Positions 27,110-36,898 are shown, numbered from the stretch's first letter. The stretch: DNA of 64,000 nucleotides from Pedobacter cryophilus (GCF_005116455.1 NZ_SWBP01000002.1:186001-250000); one strand, 5' to 3'. Notes: generated from the sequence alone by a model not told the origin. Numbers and translations are program-made.

Positions 27110-30100
27110 ATGAAAAAACCAATTACTCAAAAACTAGTGAAACTAAGCACATCAGCAATGAAGGGGTTGTTGTTGCTTAGCTGGCTTTTTTTGAGCTTTT
27201 CTTTTTATGCAAAAGCTCAAAATACTGCTATTAAGATTACCGGTACGGTTGTAGATGCTAAAGGAGAACAACTTATTGGAGTGAGCGTTAAAGTAAAAGG
27301 CGGCACAGCAGCAGCAACTACAGATGTAAATGGGAAATTTAGTTTAACAGTTCCAAATGCAAGATCTATTGTTGTTTTTAGTTATTTAGGATTTGTAACA
27401 AAAGAAGAATTAGTAGGGGCTAAAAAAATATTAAATGTGACCCTCTTAGACGATTCAAAATTATTAAACGAAATTGTAGTTATTGGTTATGGCGAAGTCA
27501 ATAGAAGAGATTTAACAGGTTCTGTTTCATCTGTGGCTATGACAGATTTGTTAAAAGCACCCGTAACTTCTTTTGATGATGCATTAGCCGGTAGAATTGC
27601 CGGAGTGCAAGTAACCTCACCAGATGGAATGCCCGGCGCAGCGCCAACCATTATCATTAGAGGAGGAAATTCTGTTACACAAGATAACTCTCCATTGTAC
27701 GTAATTGATGGTTTCCCGCTTGAAAACTTTGATAACAACTCTCTTAATCCTTCAGATATAGAATCTATTGATGTGTTAAAAGATGCATCTTCTACCGCAA
27801 TTTATGGTTCTAGAGGAGCTAATGGCGTAATTATGATTACCACTAAAAAAGGAAGCATTGGCGCTCCTAAAGTGGCGTACAAAAACTTTTTTGGCATTCA
27901 ATCAAATACTAATAAAATTGAGCTAATGGATCCTTATGAGTTTGTAAGGTATCAATTAGATGTAGATTCTATTCCATCACTAGGAAATAGCAGTTATGTC
28001 ATTTATGATATCTTTAGTCCTACACTTAATCCTACTGGAACAAAATCTTTAGAAGATTATAAAGTGGCAGGAATTGACTGGCAAGACCAAATATTCAGAA
28101 ATGCAGTTATGCAAAATCATGATATTTCTGTAAGAGGAGGTAATAAGGACACAAAATATTCAGTGACAAGTTCATACACAAATCAAGAAGGTACATTAAT
28201 AGCTTCAGATTTTAAACGTTTTCAAGCTAGAGCAACACTAGACCAAGTGTTGAATAAGAAATTTAAAATGGGTTTAAATGTAAACTATAGTAATATTGCA
28301 ACTACAGGAAGTCAAATAAGTGGTCAAAATACTACCTCAGATGCTTTTTTAATAAGTGCCTGGAGATACAGACCTGTTACTGGAGATTTGGATGCCTTAG
28401 ATGATTTGTTAGATGAGCCACAAGATCCTTCCTTAGAAGAATTTTCTTCAATTAATTATCAATGGAATCCTGTTTTAACAAGAAATAACGAAACTCGTGA
28501 TCGTAAAACTTCTTTAATTACCGCAAATGCCTATGTAGATTATGCTATAACCAATAATTTAAAGTTAAAAGTTACCGGAGGTATAAATTCTAGGTTATTA
28601 AAGTATGAGCAATTTAACAACTCATTATCAAGATTAGGAAGTGCAATAAGCACCTTAGGTAATGGTGGCCCAAACGGCTCTATTAGTTACACCGGATCAG
28701 ATAATTTTTTAAATGAAAACACCTTAACCTACAATAAAATTTTCCTGAAGAAACACACCTTAAATGTTGTTTTAGGTAATACTGTGGCGCTTAATAAAGT
28801 GAACGTTTCTGGATTTGGAGCTTCTTTGGTACCCAATGAAAATTTAGGAGTAGCGGGTTTAAGTCAAGGCGTTCCATTCTCTATACAAACAGCACAAAGA
28901 CAAAACACTTTAGCTTCATTTTTAGGAAGAGTGAATTATAATTACAAATCTAAATATTTAGCCACTGCAAGTTTCAGGGCAGATGGTTCTTCAAAATTTG
29001 TAGGAGATAATATTTGGGGTTATTTCCCATCTGGTTCTGTGGCTTGGCGTTTAAGCCAAGAAGAATTCTTAAAAAATAGCAAATGGATTTCTGATGCTAA
29101 AATTAGAACCAGTTATGGCGTAATTGGAAATAATCGTGTTTCTGATTATGCATCTTATGCTTTATTAGGTACTGGAGGTAGAGACTCTTATTCTTCTGAC
29201 GGAAACTTTGCTACAGGTTCTTATCCATTAACCTTGGCAAATCCATCATTAAAATGGGAAACCACAAAAGAAATAGATTTAGGGGTTGATTTAGGATTTT
29301 TTAATCAACGGATAACCTTTGTTGCCGATTACTACAATAAAAATACAACTGATTTATTACTGAGCTCTCAACTTCCTGGTAGTGCTGGTTATATAAGCGC
29401 TTTCCAAAATATTGGATCGGTACAAAACAGAGGATATGAGTTTTCTTTAACAACTGTTAATGTAACGGGCAAAAAATTTAATTGGAGCTCTAATTTTAAT
29501 ATATCTTTTAATCGTAACAAAGTATTATCACTTACCTCTGGTCAAAATAGCTTAACCACCATAGCAAGATGGTCTAGTAGTAATACCATAGGTTCAGCTC
29601 CCGGATTTATTGCTCAAATTGGTCAACCAATTGGCATGTTTTATGGCTTAGTTTCCGATGGTGTTTATCAATACGGTGATTTTGATGCCACCACAAATCC
29701 TACTACTGGTGGAATCACTTATCTTTTAAAACCAGAAATTGCGGCCTCTAGTATCAATAGATCATCTATACAACCAGGATTTTGGAAGTTTAAGGATTTG
29801 AATGGAGATTTAGTGGTAGATGCGAACGATTTAACTACCATTGGAAATCCAAATCCCGATTTTATTGGAGGGTTTTCAAATAACTTCAGTTATAAAGGAT
29901 TTGATTTAAACGTCTTTTTACAGTTTAGCTACGGTAATGAAATTATGAATGTAAACCGTATTTTGATGGAAGGTGGCGGAGGTACAGGAGCAACCAAGGC
30001 TGCAAATATGTTTGCATCTTATGCCGATAGATGGTCACCAACCAACCCTTCAAATGAATTTTCGGCTGCTGGTGCAGGCGGTAGAGCTCCATCTTTTTAT

Positions 30101-30364
30101 CCTTCAAGAATAGTAGAAGATGGTTCTTTTATCAGGTTAAAAACCGTGAATATGGGTTATGCTTTTAATCCTTCATTAACTAAAAAGTTAAAATTAAATG
30201 GCTTAAGATTGTTTGCTTCAGCACAAAATTTATATACCCTTACAAAATATCAGGGTTTAGACCCAGAAGTAAATGCTTTTGCAACGGCACTCACCACTGG
30301 TTTAGATTATTCTGCTTATCCAAGGGCTAGAACGGTAACTTTTGGATTAGACATTACATTATAA
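27110..30364 (+). CDS. SusC-like TonB-dependent outer-membrane transporter
   Basis: SusC proteins form the outer-membrane pore through which oligosaccharides caught by SusD enter the periplasm, driven by TonB. The 1084-residue product has a long signal peptide (to about AKAQ, 37). A carboxypeptidase-regulatory-like domain follows (ITGTVVDAKGEQLIGVSVKVKGG ... FSYLGFVTKEE), then the TonB-box region EIVVIGYG near 122, a plug domain (RIAGVQVTSPDGMPGAAPTIIIRGG) and the 22-strand barrel ending in FGLDITL. It is full length. It lies 81 bp before susD in the same unit and is preceded by the regulator-type boxes of site 3. Confidence 0.96.
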   Translation: MKKPITQKLVKLSTSAMKGLLLLSWLFLSFSFYAKAQNTAIKITGTVVDAKGEQLIGVSVKVKGGTAAATTDVNGKFSLTVPNARSIVVFSYLGFVTKEELVGAKKILNVTLLDDSKLLNEIVVIGYGEVNRRDLTGSVSSVAMTDLLKAPVTSFDDALAGRIAGVQVTSPDGMPGAAPTIIIRGGNSVTQDNSPLYVIDGFPLENFDNNSLNPSDIESIDVLKDASSTAIYGSRGANGVIMITTKKGSIGAPKVAYKNFFGIQSNTNKIELMDPYEFVRYQLDVDSIPSLGNSSYVIYDIFSPTLNPTGTKSLEDYKVAGIDWQDQIFRNAVMQNHDISVRGGNKDTKYSVTSSYTNQEGTLIASDFKRFQARATLDQVLNKKFKMGLNVNYSNIATTGSQISGQNTTSDAFLISAWRYRPVTGDLDALDDLLDEPQDPSLEEFSSINYQWNPVLTRNNETRDRKTSLITANAYVDYAITNNLKLKVTGGINSRLLKYEQFNNSLSRLGSAISTLGNGGPNGSISYTGSDNFLNENTLTYNKIFLKKHTLNVVLGNTVALNKVNVSGFGASLVPNENLGVAGLSQGVPFSIQTAQRQNTLASFLGRVNYNYKSKYLATASFRADGSSKFVGDNIWGYFPSGSVAWRLSQEEFLKNSKWISDAKIRTSYGVIGNNRVSDYASYALLGTGGRDSYSSDGNFATGSYPLTLANPSLKWETTKEIDLGVDLGFFNQRITFVADYYNKNTTDLLLSSQLPGSAGYISAFQNIGSVQNRGYEFSLTTVNVTGKKFNWSSNFNISFNRNKVLSLTSGQNSLTTIARWSSSNTIGSAPGFIAQIGQPIGMFYGLVSDGVYQYGDFDATTNPTTGGITYLLKPEIAASSINRSSIQPGFWKFKDLNGDLVVDANDLTTIGNPNPDFIGGFSNNFSYKGFDLNVFLQFSYGNEIMNVNRILMEGGGGTGATKAANMFASYADRWSPTNPSNEFSAAGAGGRAPSFYPSRIVEDGSFIRLKTVNMGYAFNPSLTKKLKLNGLRLFASAQNLYTLTKYQGLDPEVNAFATALTTGLDYSAYPRARTVTFGLDITL

Positions 30365-30445
30365 ACTAACCTTTTAAGAATTAATTTTAAATAGACTTCC
30401 AGTTCAATTATTGAAGTCGATTTTTTAAACATAAAAAATATTAAA

Positions 30446-32290
30446 ATGAAAAAGCAAGTCATTATATTATCAATAATTTTAAGTTTCGGACTCACCGGAT
30501 GCGAAAAATTTTTAACAGAGCTGCCTCAGGATACTGTTGCGCCAGAAACTTTTTTCAAAACTAAAGAGCAACTAACTGCGGCATTAATGCCTGTTTATTC
30601 TCCATTAGGCAGTGCTGATGAGTCAACTTATTCTCGGTTTTTATCTTTAGAAGCAAATTCGGCCACTGATGAATATAGCGCCAGGAGTGCTGGTACCGCC
30701 ATAAATGCAGGTCTTTATAATGCAAGCGCATCTTATGCAAACTTTACTAATTGCTGGAATAATCTTTATTTAGGAATAGAACGAGCGAATTTTTTATTAG
30801 AGCAATTAGAAACTTCACCAGCACCAGCAGCCGATGTGAAACAAGTAAAAGGAGAAGCTTTATTCTTAAGAGCGTATTACCATTTTATATTGGTAAGCTA
30901 CTGGGGAGATATTCCTTTAAAGTTAACAAGTACAAAAAAAGCATCTGACGTAAGTAGAGCAAGAACTCCTGTTAAAGAAGTGTACGATCAAATTATTAAA
31001 GACATGACAGAGGCTGAGGGTTTAGTAAAAACTTCAACAGAATGGGGTGTAAACATTACCGGTAGAGTTTCAAAAACAGCAGTAGAAGGTATTTTATCAA
31101 GAGTATGTTTACATGCAGCAGGCAGGTTAAATGATGAAAGTTATTTGCCAGTAGCGGTATCTTGGGGTAAGAAAGTTGTAGCAAGTAATGAACATAGATT
31201 AAACCCCGACTATAAACAAGTTTTCATTAATCACAGTCAGGATGTTAATGATAATAAGGAAAACTTATGGGAAGTGGAGTTTATGAGAGATGCAACTGGC
31301 GTTTATGGAGAATTTGAGCGTTTTGGTTCTACAATAGGCGTACAAAATAATGATGTACCTACAGGATTTGCTCAAGCCGGATATTTTGCTACTGGAACAC
31401 TTTATGACTCTTATGCTGATGGTGATTTAAGAAGAGATTGGACTATTGCCAACTATGCTTTTGTTGGTACTGATGCATCAAGAGGTAAAACATATCTTAA
31501 CACCACAGCTACCGCATCAACACGTTGGAGACGTCCGTTAGCTAAATGGCGCAGAGAGTTTCAAAAAGCAGATGTTATTGGGATTAAGAATTTTGGTCCA
31601 ACAAATTATCCTTTGTTAAGATATTCAGATGTGCTTTTGACATTAGCTGAAGCTGATAATGCGATAAACGGACCAACAACAGAGAATATTGATTATGTAA
31701 ATCAAGTACGTAGAAGAGCTTATGGAGTTGATTTAGTAGGTAGAAATGTAATTAAATTAACCATCACTAATGGCGGAGCAGGTACTTCTTCTCCATATAC
31801 ACTCGCATCTGTAGTTACTATTTCTGGAGGAGGAGCAGCAAAAGATGCAAAGGCGGTGATTACAGCAGTATCGTCGGGTAGAATCACAGGTATTGCATTA
31901 ATAGATGGCGGCGCAGGATACACTTCCAACCCAACTATTACGATTGCTGGTGGTGGTTCAGGTGCTGTAATTACTCCAACAGTAAGTAATGGTACAGAAT
32001 ATCAGTTGATTGCTGCAAATTATTCATCAGAGGATGAGTTTCATAAGTTTATAATGAAAGAACGTAGTAGAGAGCTTACTGGCGAAGGGCACCACAAATT
32101 AGATCTATTTAGATGGGGTAATTTCTTAACTACCATGCAAGCTATGATTCCAATAGTAACCACAAACTTTAGTGCCATGGCAGTTGCTTATAGAAACGTT
32201 ACAGCCAGAGACCTTACTTTTCCAATACCTATTTCAGAAATGGAACTAAACCCAGCGATGAAAGGAAAACAAAACCCAGGTTGGGAATAA
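30446..32290 (+). CDS. SusD/RagB-like glycan-binding lipoprotein with a Gly-rich insert
   Basis: SusD proteins cap the SusC pore and bind the glycan. The 614-residue lipoprotein has the lipobox LTGC followed by EKFLTELPQDTVAPETFFKT, the TPR-type helical core (GEALFLRAYYHFILVSYWGDIPL) and the C-terminal RagB signature (FIMKERSRELTGEGHHKLDLFRWG). Residues 434-516, between RRRAYGVDL and EYQLIAANYSSEDEFHKF, are unusual: about 80 residues of Gly/Thr/Ile-rich beta repeats with GGAGYTSNPTITIAGGGSGA. That segment looks foreign to the family and resembles residues 201-233 of the glycine-rich protein at 8276. It may be an added binding module. A terminator follows directly. Confidence 0.93.
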   Translation: MKKQVIILSIILSFGLTGCEKFLTELPQDTVAPETFFKTKEQLTAALMPVYSPLGSADESTYSRFLSLEANSATDEYSARSAGTAINAGLYNASASYANFTNCWNNLYLGIERANFLLEQLETSPAPAADVKQVKGEALFLRAYYHFILVSYWGDIPLKLTSTKKASDVSRARTPVKEVYDQIIKDMTEAEGLVKTSTEWGVNITGRVSKTAVEGILSRVCLHAAGRLNDESYLPVAVSWGKKVVASNEHRLNPDYKQVFINHSQDVNDNKENLWEVEFMRDATGVYGEFERFGSTIGVQNNDVPTGFAQAGYFATGTLYDSYADGDLRRDWTIANYAFVGTDASRGKTYLNTTATASTRWRRPLAKWRREFQKADVIGIKNFGPTNYPLLRYSDVLLTLAEADNAINGPTTENIDYVNQVRRRAYGVDLVGRNVIKLTITNGGAGTSSPYTLASVVTISGGGAAKDAKAVITAVSSGRITGIALIDGGAGYTSNPTITIAGGGSGAVITPTVSNGTEYQLIAANYSSEDEFHKFIMKERSRELTGEGHHKLDLFRWGNFLTTMQAMIPIVTTNFSAMAVAYRNVTARDLTFPIPISEMELNPAMKGKQNPGWE

Positions 32291-32296
32291 AAATAA

Positions 32297-32331
32297 AAAC
32301 CTCCAAGATTTTCAAATCTTGGAGGTTTTTT
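32297..32331 (+). terminator. Rho-independent terminator after susD
   Basis: AAACCTCCAAGATT (32297-32310) pairs perfectly with 32315-32328 around the loop TTCA and is followed by Ts. It marks the end of the PUL. Confidence 0.92.
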
Positions 32332-32417
32332 ACCTTAAAAGAGATCATTCTATTTTACCAATTTTTGTTAAATAAGCATTCAAATTGTTTTTTGCAATGG
32401 TTTAATACAACCTTAAA

Positions 32418-33650
32418 TTAAGGGTACAACAAATAATTTTTTCTTTTTTCCTTATAATTATCCAATCCAGCTTTCCAACTGGCTCTAATTTCTTTTTCGG
32501 TTTTGCCATCTTTAATTTGCTGCATCAACAGGTCATTACCTGCAAGCTTATTAAAAAATGGAGTAAAAAAAGTGGCCTTTTCAGGATATTGCTGGTATAA
32601 ATCAATTAATAATTTAAGATTTAATTCTTTTTGATTTCTAATGCTTTCTAGCTCCATTTTCCTAAAATCTATACCATAACAAAGTTGGTTTTCTAAAGGT
32701 GGATTTTTACTCATTCCAGCGATACTTACCGGAGTAAAAGAAAAATCATATTTACCTTTTAACAGTGGATGCCCTAAAACCTGAAACGGAAAATTAGTCC
32801 CTCTGCCTTGGCTAATTGCGGTTCCTTCAAACAAACAAATACTTGGATATAAATAAATAGAAAGGTTATTTGGGAGATTTGGAGACGGTTTAACCGGAAG
32901 AATGTAAGCTTTAGCATGATGGTAATTAGCCACTTTTATAATGTTTAATTCGCATTGCGCACCATTAGTTAACCATTTTTCGCCGTTTATCATTTTAGCA
33001 AATTCTCCAACCGTTAAACCATGTGAAATTGGAATAGGATGTATCCCTACACCCGATTTAAATTTAGGATCTAAAATTGGTCCGTCTATTAAATTCCCAT
33101 TAGGGTTTGGTCGGTCTAAAATCAACAGAGGCACTTTATTATCGGCGCAAGCCTGCATCACTCTTGCCAAAGTAATGGTATAAGTATAAAACCTGGCACC
33201 AACATCCTGAATATCAAAAATTACTAAATCAAGGTCTTTTAAATCTTCTTTTGAAGGCGCTTGTTTAGTTCCGTACAAAGAAATTACAGGGAAACCAGTT
33301 TTGTTATCTATATAGTTACCCACTTTTTCTCCGGCATCAGCATCACCTCTAAAGCCATGTTCGGGACCAAAAATTGCTTTGATATTGACATTTAAACTCT
33401 TTAAAGTATCTACCAAAGGCACTCCATTAATTTCGGCAGTTTGATTAATAACCAAACCAATTTTCTTCCCTTTTAGCAACGGAATATATTTTTCTGTTTG
33501 GTCTGCTCCGGTTAAAATTGCATCTTCTTTTTGTGAGATTTGATTGGTCTCCACCTGCTCGTTTTTTGCTTTATTTTGATTTGCCCCGCAACCATTGCAT
33601 GCCACCATCAATAGCGGTAAAAAGAGAAACAATCTGTTTAATTTTTGCAT
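32418..33650 (-). CDS. Exo-beta-N-acetylmuramidase NamZ-like lipoprotein (DUF1343)
   Basis: Members of this family studied in Bacillus and Tannerella release terminal MurNAc from peptidoglycan fragments. The 410-residue product starts at 33650 (MQKLNRLFLF); the reading frame is open for 147 bp more, but that part overlaps the divergent gene and hides the signal peptide. The lipobox is LLMVAC, followed by a low-complexity linker. The DUF1343 core has INQTAEINGVPLVDTL, IFGPEHGFRGDADAGE, the SLYG and DLVIFDIQDVGARFYTY segments, and LDRPNPNGN. A role in wall turnover or recycling of peptidoglycan from the periplasm is inferred from the family. Confidence 0.88.
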   Translation of the reverse strand: MQKLNRLFLFLPLLMVACNGCGANQNKAKNEQVETNQISQKEDAILTGADQTEKYIPLLKGKKIGLVINQTAEINGVPLVDTLKSLNVNIKAIFGPEHGFRGDADAGEKVGNYIDNKTGFPVISLYGTKQAPSKEDLKDLDLVIFDIQDVGARFYTYTITLARVMQACADNKVPLLILDRPNPNGNLIDGPILDPKFKSGVGIHPIPISHGLTVGEFAKMINGEKWLTNGAQCELNIIKVANYHHAKAYILPVKPSPNLPNNLSIYLYPSICLFEGTAISQGRGTNFPFQVLGHPLLKGKYDFSFTPVSIAGMSKNPPLENQLCYGIDFRKMELESIRNQKELNLKLLIDLYQQYPEKATFFTPFFNKLAGNDLLMQQIKDGKTEKEIRASWKAGLDNYKEKRKNYLLYP

Positions 33651-33714
33651 AGAAATAGAATTTTTTCTGTTAAATGGTTGCATATTTGCGTAGTAACAAA
33701 TAAACAAAAACCAT

Positions 33715-34935
33715 TTGAATTTAGGATTATTTATTGCCAATAGAATTTCTTTAAAAGCAGAACGCACTTTCTCTAAATTGATTGTGAGGATTGCCATTGT
33801 AGGAATTATGCTTGGTTTAGGTGTAATGTTACTTTCTTTAGCAATAGTGAAAGGCTTTAAAGCCGAGATTAGAGAAAAAGTACGTGGTTTTAATGGCGAT
33901 ATTCAGTACATTAAATATGATCTTAACTCTTCTTATGAAAACTCTCCGTTTAACTTAAGATCAGAAGTTTTACAACAAACAAAGGCTTACAAAGGGATAG
34001 AACATGTGGCGCCATTTGCTACCAAACCCGGCATAATTAAGGCTAATGATGAAGTAGAAGGCGTAATTTTAAAAGGAATTGATGGCAATTACGATTGGGA
34101 TTATTTTAATAAAATATTAATAGCAGGTAAAACCATTAATTTTTCTGATTCTGTTGCTGCATCAAAACAAATTATCATTTCAGAATTATTGGCCAAAAGA
34201 TTAAACCTTAAAGTAGGCGATGATTTTCTGATGTATTTTGTGCAGGAATCTTTAAGAAAAAGGAAGTTTGAAATTGTAGGTATATACAATACCGGCGTTG
34301 AAGAGGTTGATAAAACGTATTTAATTGGAGATATTTCTTTAATCAGGAAGTTAAATAATTGGCAGGCTGGTGAAGTAGGAGGGTATGAAATTAGGATTAA
34401 AGATTTTTCTCAATTAGAACATGACGCTAATGAACTCAATAGTTTTTTGCCACCACAAATTAAGACGGTAAGCGTAAAAGAAAATTATCCTATCATTTTT
34501 GATTGGCTTTCTTTGTTAGATGTAAATGCACAAGTAATTTTGGTGTTAATGTTGGTAGTAGCGGTTATCAACATGATTTCGGCCTTGCTTATTATGATAT
34601 TAGAAAGAACCAATATGATTGGTTTATTAAAAGCTTTGGGCGAAAGTAATTGGGGTATCAGAAAAATATTTTTATACAACGCACTTTATTTGGTAGGTTT
34701 TGGAATGCTTTTAGGAAATATTTTTGGCTTGGGCTTAGGCTTTTTTCAGCAGCAAACTCAATTCTTTAAATTAGACGAGGCGTCTTACTATATGAAGTTT
34801 ATTCCGGTAGAATTTAACCTGATGGATATCCTGTTAATTAATTTAGGAACTCTAATTGTTTGCCTTTTAGTTTTATTGATCCCATCTATATTGGTAACTA
34901 AAATATCGCCAGTAAAGGCCATTGCTTTTAAATAA
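33715..34935 (+). CDS. FtsX-like ABC transporter permease (LolC/LolE family)
   Basis: The 406-residue inner-membrane permease belongs to the family that with LolD extracts lipoproteins from the inner membrane. It has one N-terminal membrane helix (VRIAIVGIMLGLGVMLLSLAIVKGF), a periplasmic MacB-PCD domain (about 60-260) and three C-terminal helices (VILVLMLVVAVINMISALLIMIL; ALYLVGFGMLLGNIFGLGLGF; LINLGTLIVCLLVLLIPSIL). The start is TTG: the family's N-terminus (NLGLFIANRISLKAERTFSKL) begins there and no ATG lies before the first helix. CATATTTG at 33681-33688, close to TAnnTTTG, would give a leader of some 20 nt. No ATPase gene is adjacent, which is common for this family in Bacteroidetes. Confidence 0.85.
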   Translation: MNLGLFIANRISLKAERTFSKLIVRIAIVGIMLGLGVMLLSLAIVKGFKAEIREKVRGFNGDIQYIKYDLNSSYENSPFNLRSEVLQQTKAYKGIEHVAPFATKPGIIKANDEVEGVILKGIDGNYDWDYFNKILIAGKTINFSDSVAASKQIIISELLAKRLNLKVGDDFLMYFVQESLRKRKFEIVGIYNTGVEEVDKTYLIGDISLIRKLNNWQAGEVGGYEIRIKDFSQLEHDANELNSFLPPQIKTVSVKENYPIIFDWLSLLDVNAQVILVLMLVVAVINMISALLIMILERTNMIGLLKALGESNWGIRKIFLYNALYLVGFGMLLGNIFGLGLGFFQQQTQFFKLDEASYYMKFIPVEFNLMDILLINLGTLIVCLLVLLIPSILVTKISPVKAIAFK

Positions 34936-36345
34936 TTACTTCCCTAAATTAAGTTTAAAACTTAAACCACCAGATCCAATTTTTAAGTCTTGATAACCCA
35001 AACCACTTAAAGGATATTTCATAAAAGGTTCTACAGAAATGCTGTTTTTCTTTGATAAAGGATATAAAACACCAAAAGAAAAGTTTAAAGTTCGGGCAAA
35101 CTTAAAGTAAGAGAATTGTCCGGCTGGGTTATCCAGTACACTTACCACATTACTTGTTTTTACCCCTGTAAAGGAATAATTCACTACCGAAAAATCATTT
35201 ACATATTTCTCATTAATTACACTGTAAGCACTAAAACCTGTAGAAATAAAAGTATTTGTTTTACCCATTTTCATCGCAAATTTCAAATTCAAAGGAATAT
35301 CTAAACCCACCAATTTTGCGTCTGTAGTTTGGGCACTTGGAACAGCTGCAATGGCGCTAAAAGACGCTTGTTTAAAATCGGTAGAATATTTTTTTGTCCC
35401 TTCAAAAGTGCTGGTTTGCCTGTTAATAGAAATTCCAGAATTGATACTGAGTTGATTGGTGATTTTTAACTCTGAAACTAGTCCTATTCCTAAATTAATT
35501 TGATCATTCACCCCGTTTTCAGTAAAGTTTACGTAAGTATTGGCATCAATACCTAATTTAAATCTTTTACCTTTTACAGCGTTTTTACGAGTTGTATTTT
35601 TGGCTAGAGCCGATACTAATGTTGTTTTTTCAGCTTGTTTTAATAAAGGTTGTTTGGCTAATAATCCATCTGCATCATATTGATCATCAGTATATTCGGC
35701 CTTATCATTTTCTTTTGGCTTTACGCCGATGCTACCTGATTGAGCCAGAATTTGATTATCCGGCAAATTGCTTAGTGATATCAATGAATTTTCATTGCTT
35801 TCAACAGGTAAAGTTTCAGCTGAATTTGCAAATTCAACAATCTCTTGGTTTCTTTCTACGAATTCAACTTCTTCAATTTGAGGTAGAGTTTTGGTAGGAT
35901 TTAATGCTAATGTATTTTTAGTTACAGTGTTATTTTGATTGGTGCTAACCCTGTCCTTTTTTTCATCACGATTTAAAATTTCAGTTTTTTCTGATGAATT
36001 TAGCGCTATTTCTTTTTTTGGCTTTTCTAAACTTTCCTCGATTTTATTTCCATCAATAGTTGTTAATTGCGTCTCTTTTTCTTTATCTAATTGCTGAATA
36101 GATTTTTTAGTTAAACTCTTTTCTGAGGCAATTTCTGGCTGCGAATCATAAATATTTAGGAGTAAAAATAGGGCTAAAGCAGCAGCCAGTCCGCTTGGTA
36201 TGGCATACCAAAAAATCAATCCTCTTCTTTTCTTCTTTTTGTTGGCATTAAATTTACGCCATCCATCATCAGCCATTTGATCATCATACTGACCAAAAGT
36301 ATCTCTAATGTGGTTCCTTAATTCCTTGTCAAATTGCTCGTTCAT
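34936..36345 (-). CDS. Membrane-anchored protein with C-terminal beta-barrel-like domain, partner of the ECF sigma factor
   Basis: The 469-residue product begins with a charged cytosolic segment of about 43 residues (FDKELRNHIRDTFGQYDDQMADDGWRKF). One membrane helix follows (about 44-68, FWYAIPSGLAAALALFLLLNIY), then a long polar, low-complexity linker (70-255), and finally about 210 residues that look like an outer-membrane beta-barrel domain (PF13568 type: KLGIDANTYVNF, FISTGFSAYSVINEKYVN, terminal GGLSFKLNLGK). The start overlaps the sigma factor gene by 17 bp. The first part fits an anti-sigma factor by position and topology, though no ZAS zinc motif is seen. How an inner-membrane helix and a barrel domain share one chain is unclear. 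Confidence 0.7.
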   Translation of the reverse strand: MNEQFDKELRNHIRDTFGQYDDQMADDGWRKFNANKKKKRRGLIFWYAIPSGLAAALALFLLLNIYDSQPEIASEKSLTKKSIQQLDKEKETQLTTIDGNKIEESLEKPKKEIALNSSEKTEILNRDEKKDRVSTNQNNTVTKNTLALNPTKTLPQIEEVEFVERNQEIVEFANSAETLPVESNENSLISLSNLPDNQILAQSGSIGVKPKENDKAEYTDDQYDADGLLAKQPLLKQAEKTTLVSALAKNTTRKNAVKGKRFKLGIDANTYVNFTENGVNDQINLGIGLVSELKITNQLSINSGISINRQTSTFEGTKKYSTDFKQASFSAIAAVPSAQTTDAKLVGLDIPLNLKFAMKMGKTNTFISTGFSAYSVINEKYVNDFSVVNYSFTGVKTSNVVSVLDNPAGQFSYFKFARTLNFSFGVLYPLSKKNSISVEPFMKYPLSGLGYQDLKIGSGGLSFKLNLGK

Positions 36346-36898
36346 AATTCAAATAAAAATGAGCTTTCACTAATCTTCTTAACTTCTCTTTTGCCCTTGA
36401 TAAATAAACTCTGGAGCTGCTTGATGGCATTTCTAACATATCCGCAATCTCTTCATGAGTGTAGCCATCAATCTCATAAAGGTTAAATACAACTCGGTGC
36501 ATTTCTGGCAAAGCCGCCAATAATTTTAAAATCTCTTCGGCACTTATTTTACTAATAATTTGATGGTCTGCTGGTGCTTCATCTGCATATTCAATATCTA
36601 AAACAGCGGCATGTTTAAGGTTTTTTCTTCTGTTGTCTATAGAAGTATTCACTACTATTTGCCTAAACCAAGGTTTAATCAATCGGTTATCATCAAAAGT
36701 TTTAATGGTTTTAAACAGTTTTATAAAAGCGTCGTTTACCGCTTCTAAGGCATCGTCTCTATTAATACAATACCTCAAAGAAATAGCCATAGCGTAAGCG
36801 TAGAAACGCTTATAGAGCATTTCATGAGCCGTTTTGTCTTCTTTCCGACATTTATCTATCAGTTCCTGATCGCTAAACTCGTGATAAGGTTTACGCAT
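36329..36898 (-). CDS. ECF-type RNA polymerase sigma factor
   Basis: The 189-residue protein has sigma region 2 at about 20-90 (EMLYKRFYAYAMAISLRYCINRDDALEAVNDAFIKLF, then IKPWFRQIVVNTSIDNRRK). A short linker leads to region 4 at about 125-178 (LPEMHRVVFNLYEIDGYTHEEIADMLEMPSSSSRVYLSRAKEKLR), so it is a complete two-domain group IV sigma factor. It is co-transcribed with the overlapping downstream gene for a membrane protein that may hold it inactive. No autoregulated promoter was identified, because only 49 bp separate it from the upstream lipoprotein gene. Confidence 0.92.
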   Translation of the reverse strand: MRKPYHEFSDQELIDKCRKEDKTAHEMLYKRFYAYAMAISLRYCINRDDALEAVNDAFIKLFKTIKTFDDNRLIKPWFRQIVVNTSIDNRRKNLKHAAVLDIEYADEAPADHQIISKISAEEILKLLAALPEMHRVVFNLYEIDGYTHEEIADMLEMPSSSSRVYLSRAKEKLRRLVKAHFYLNYERAI

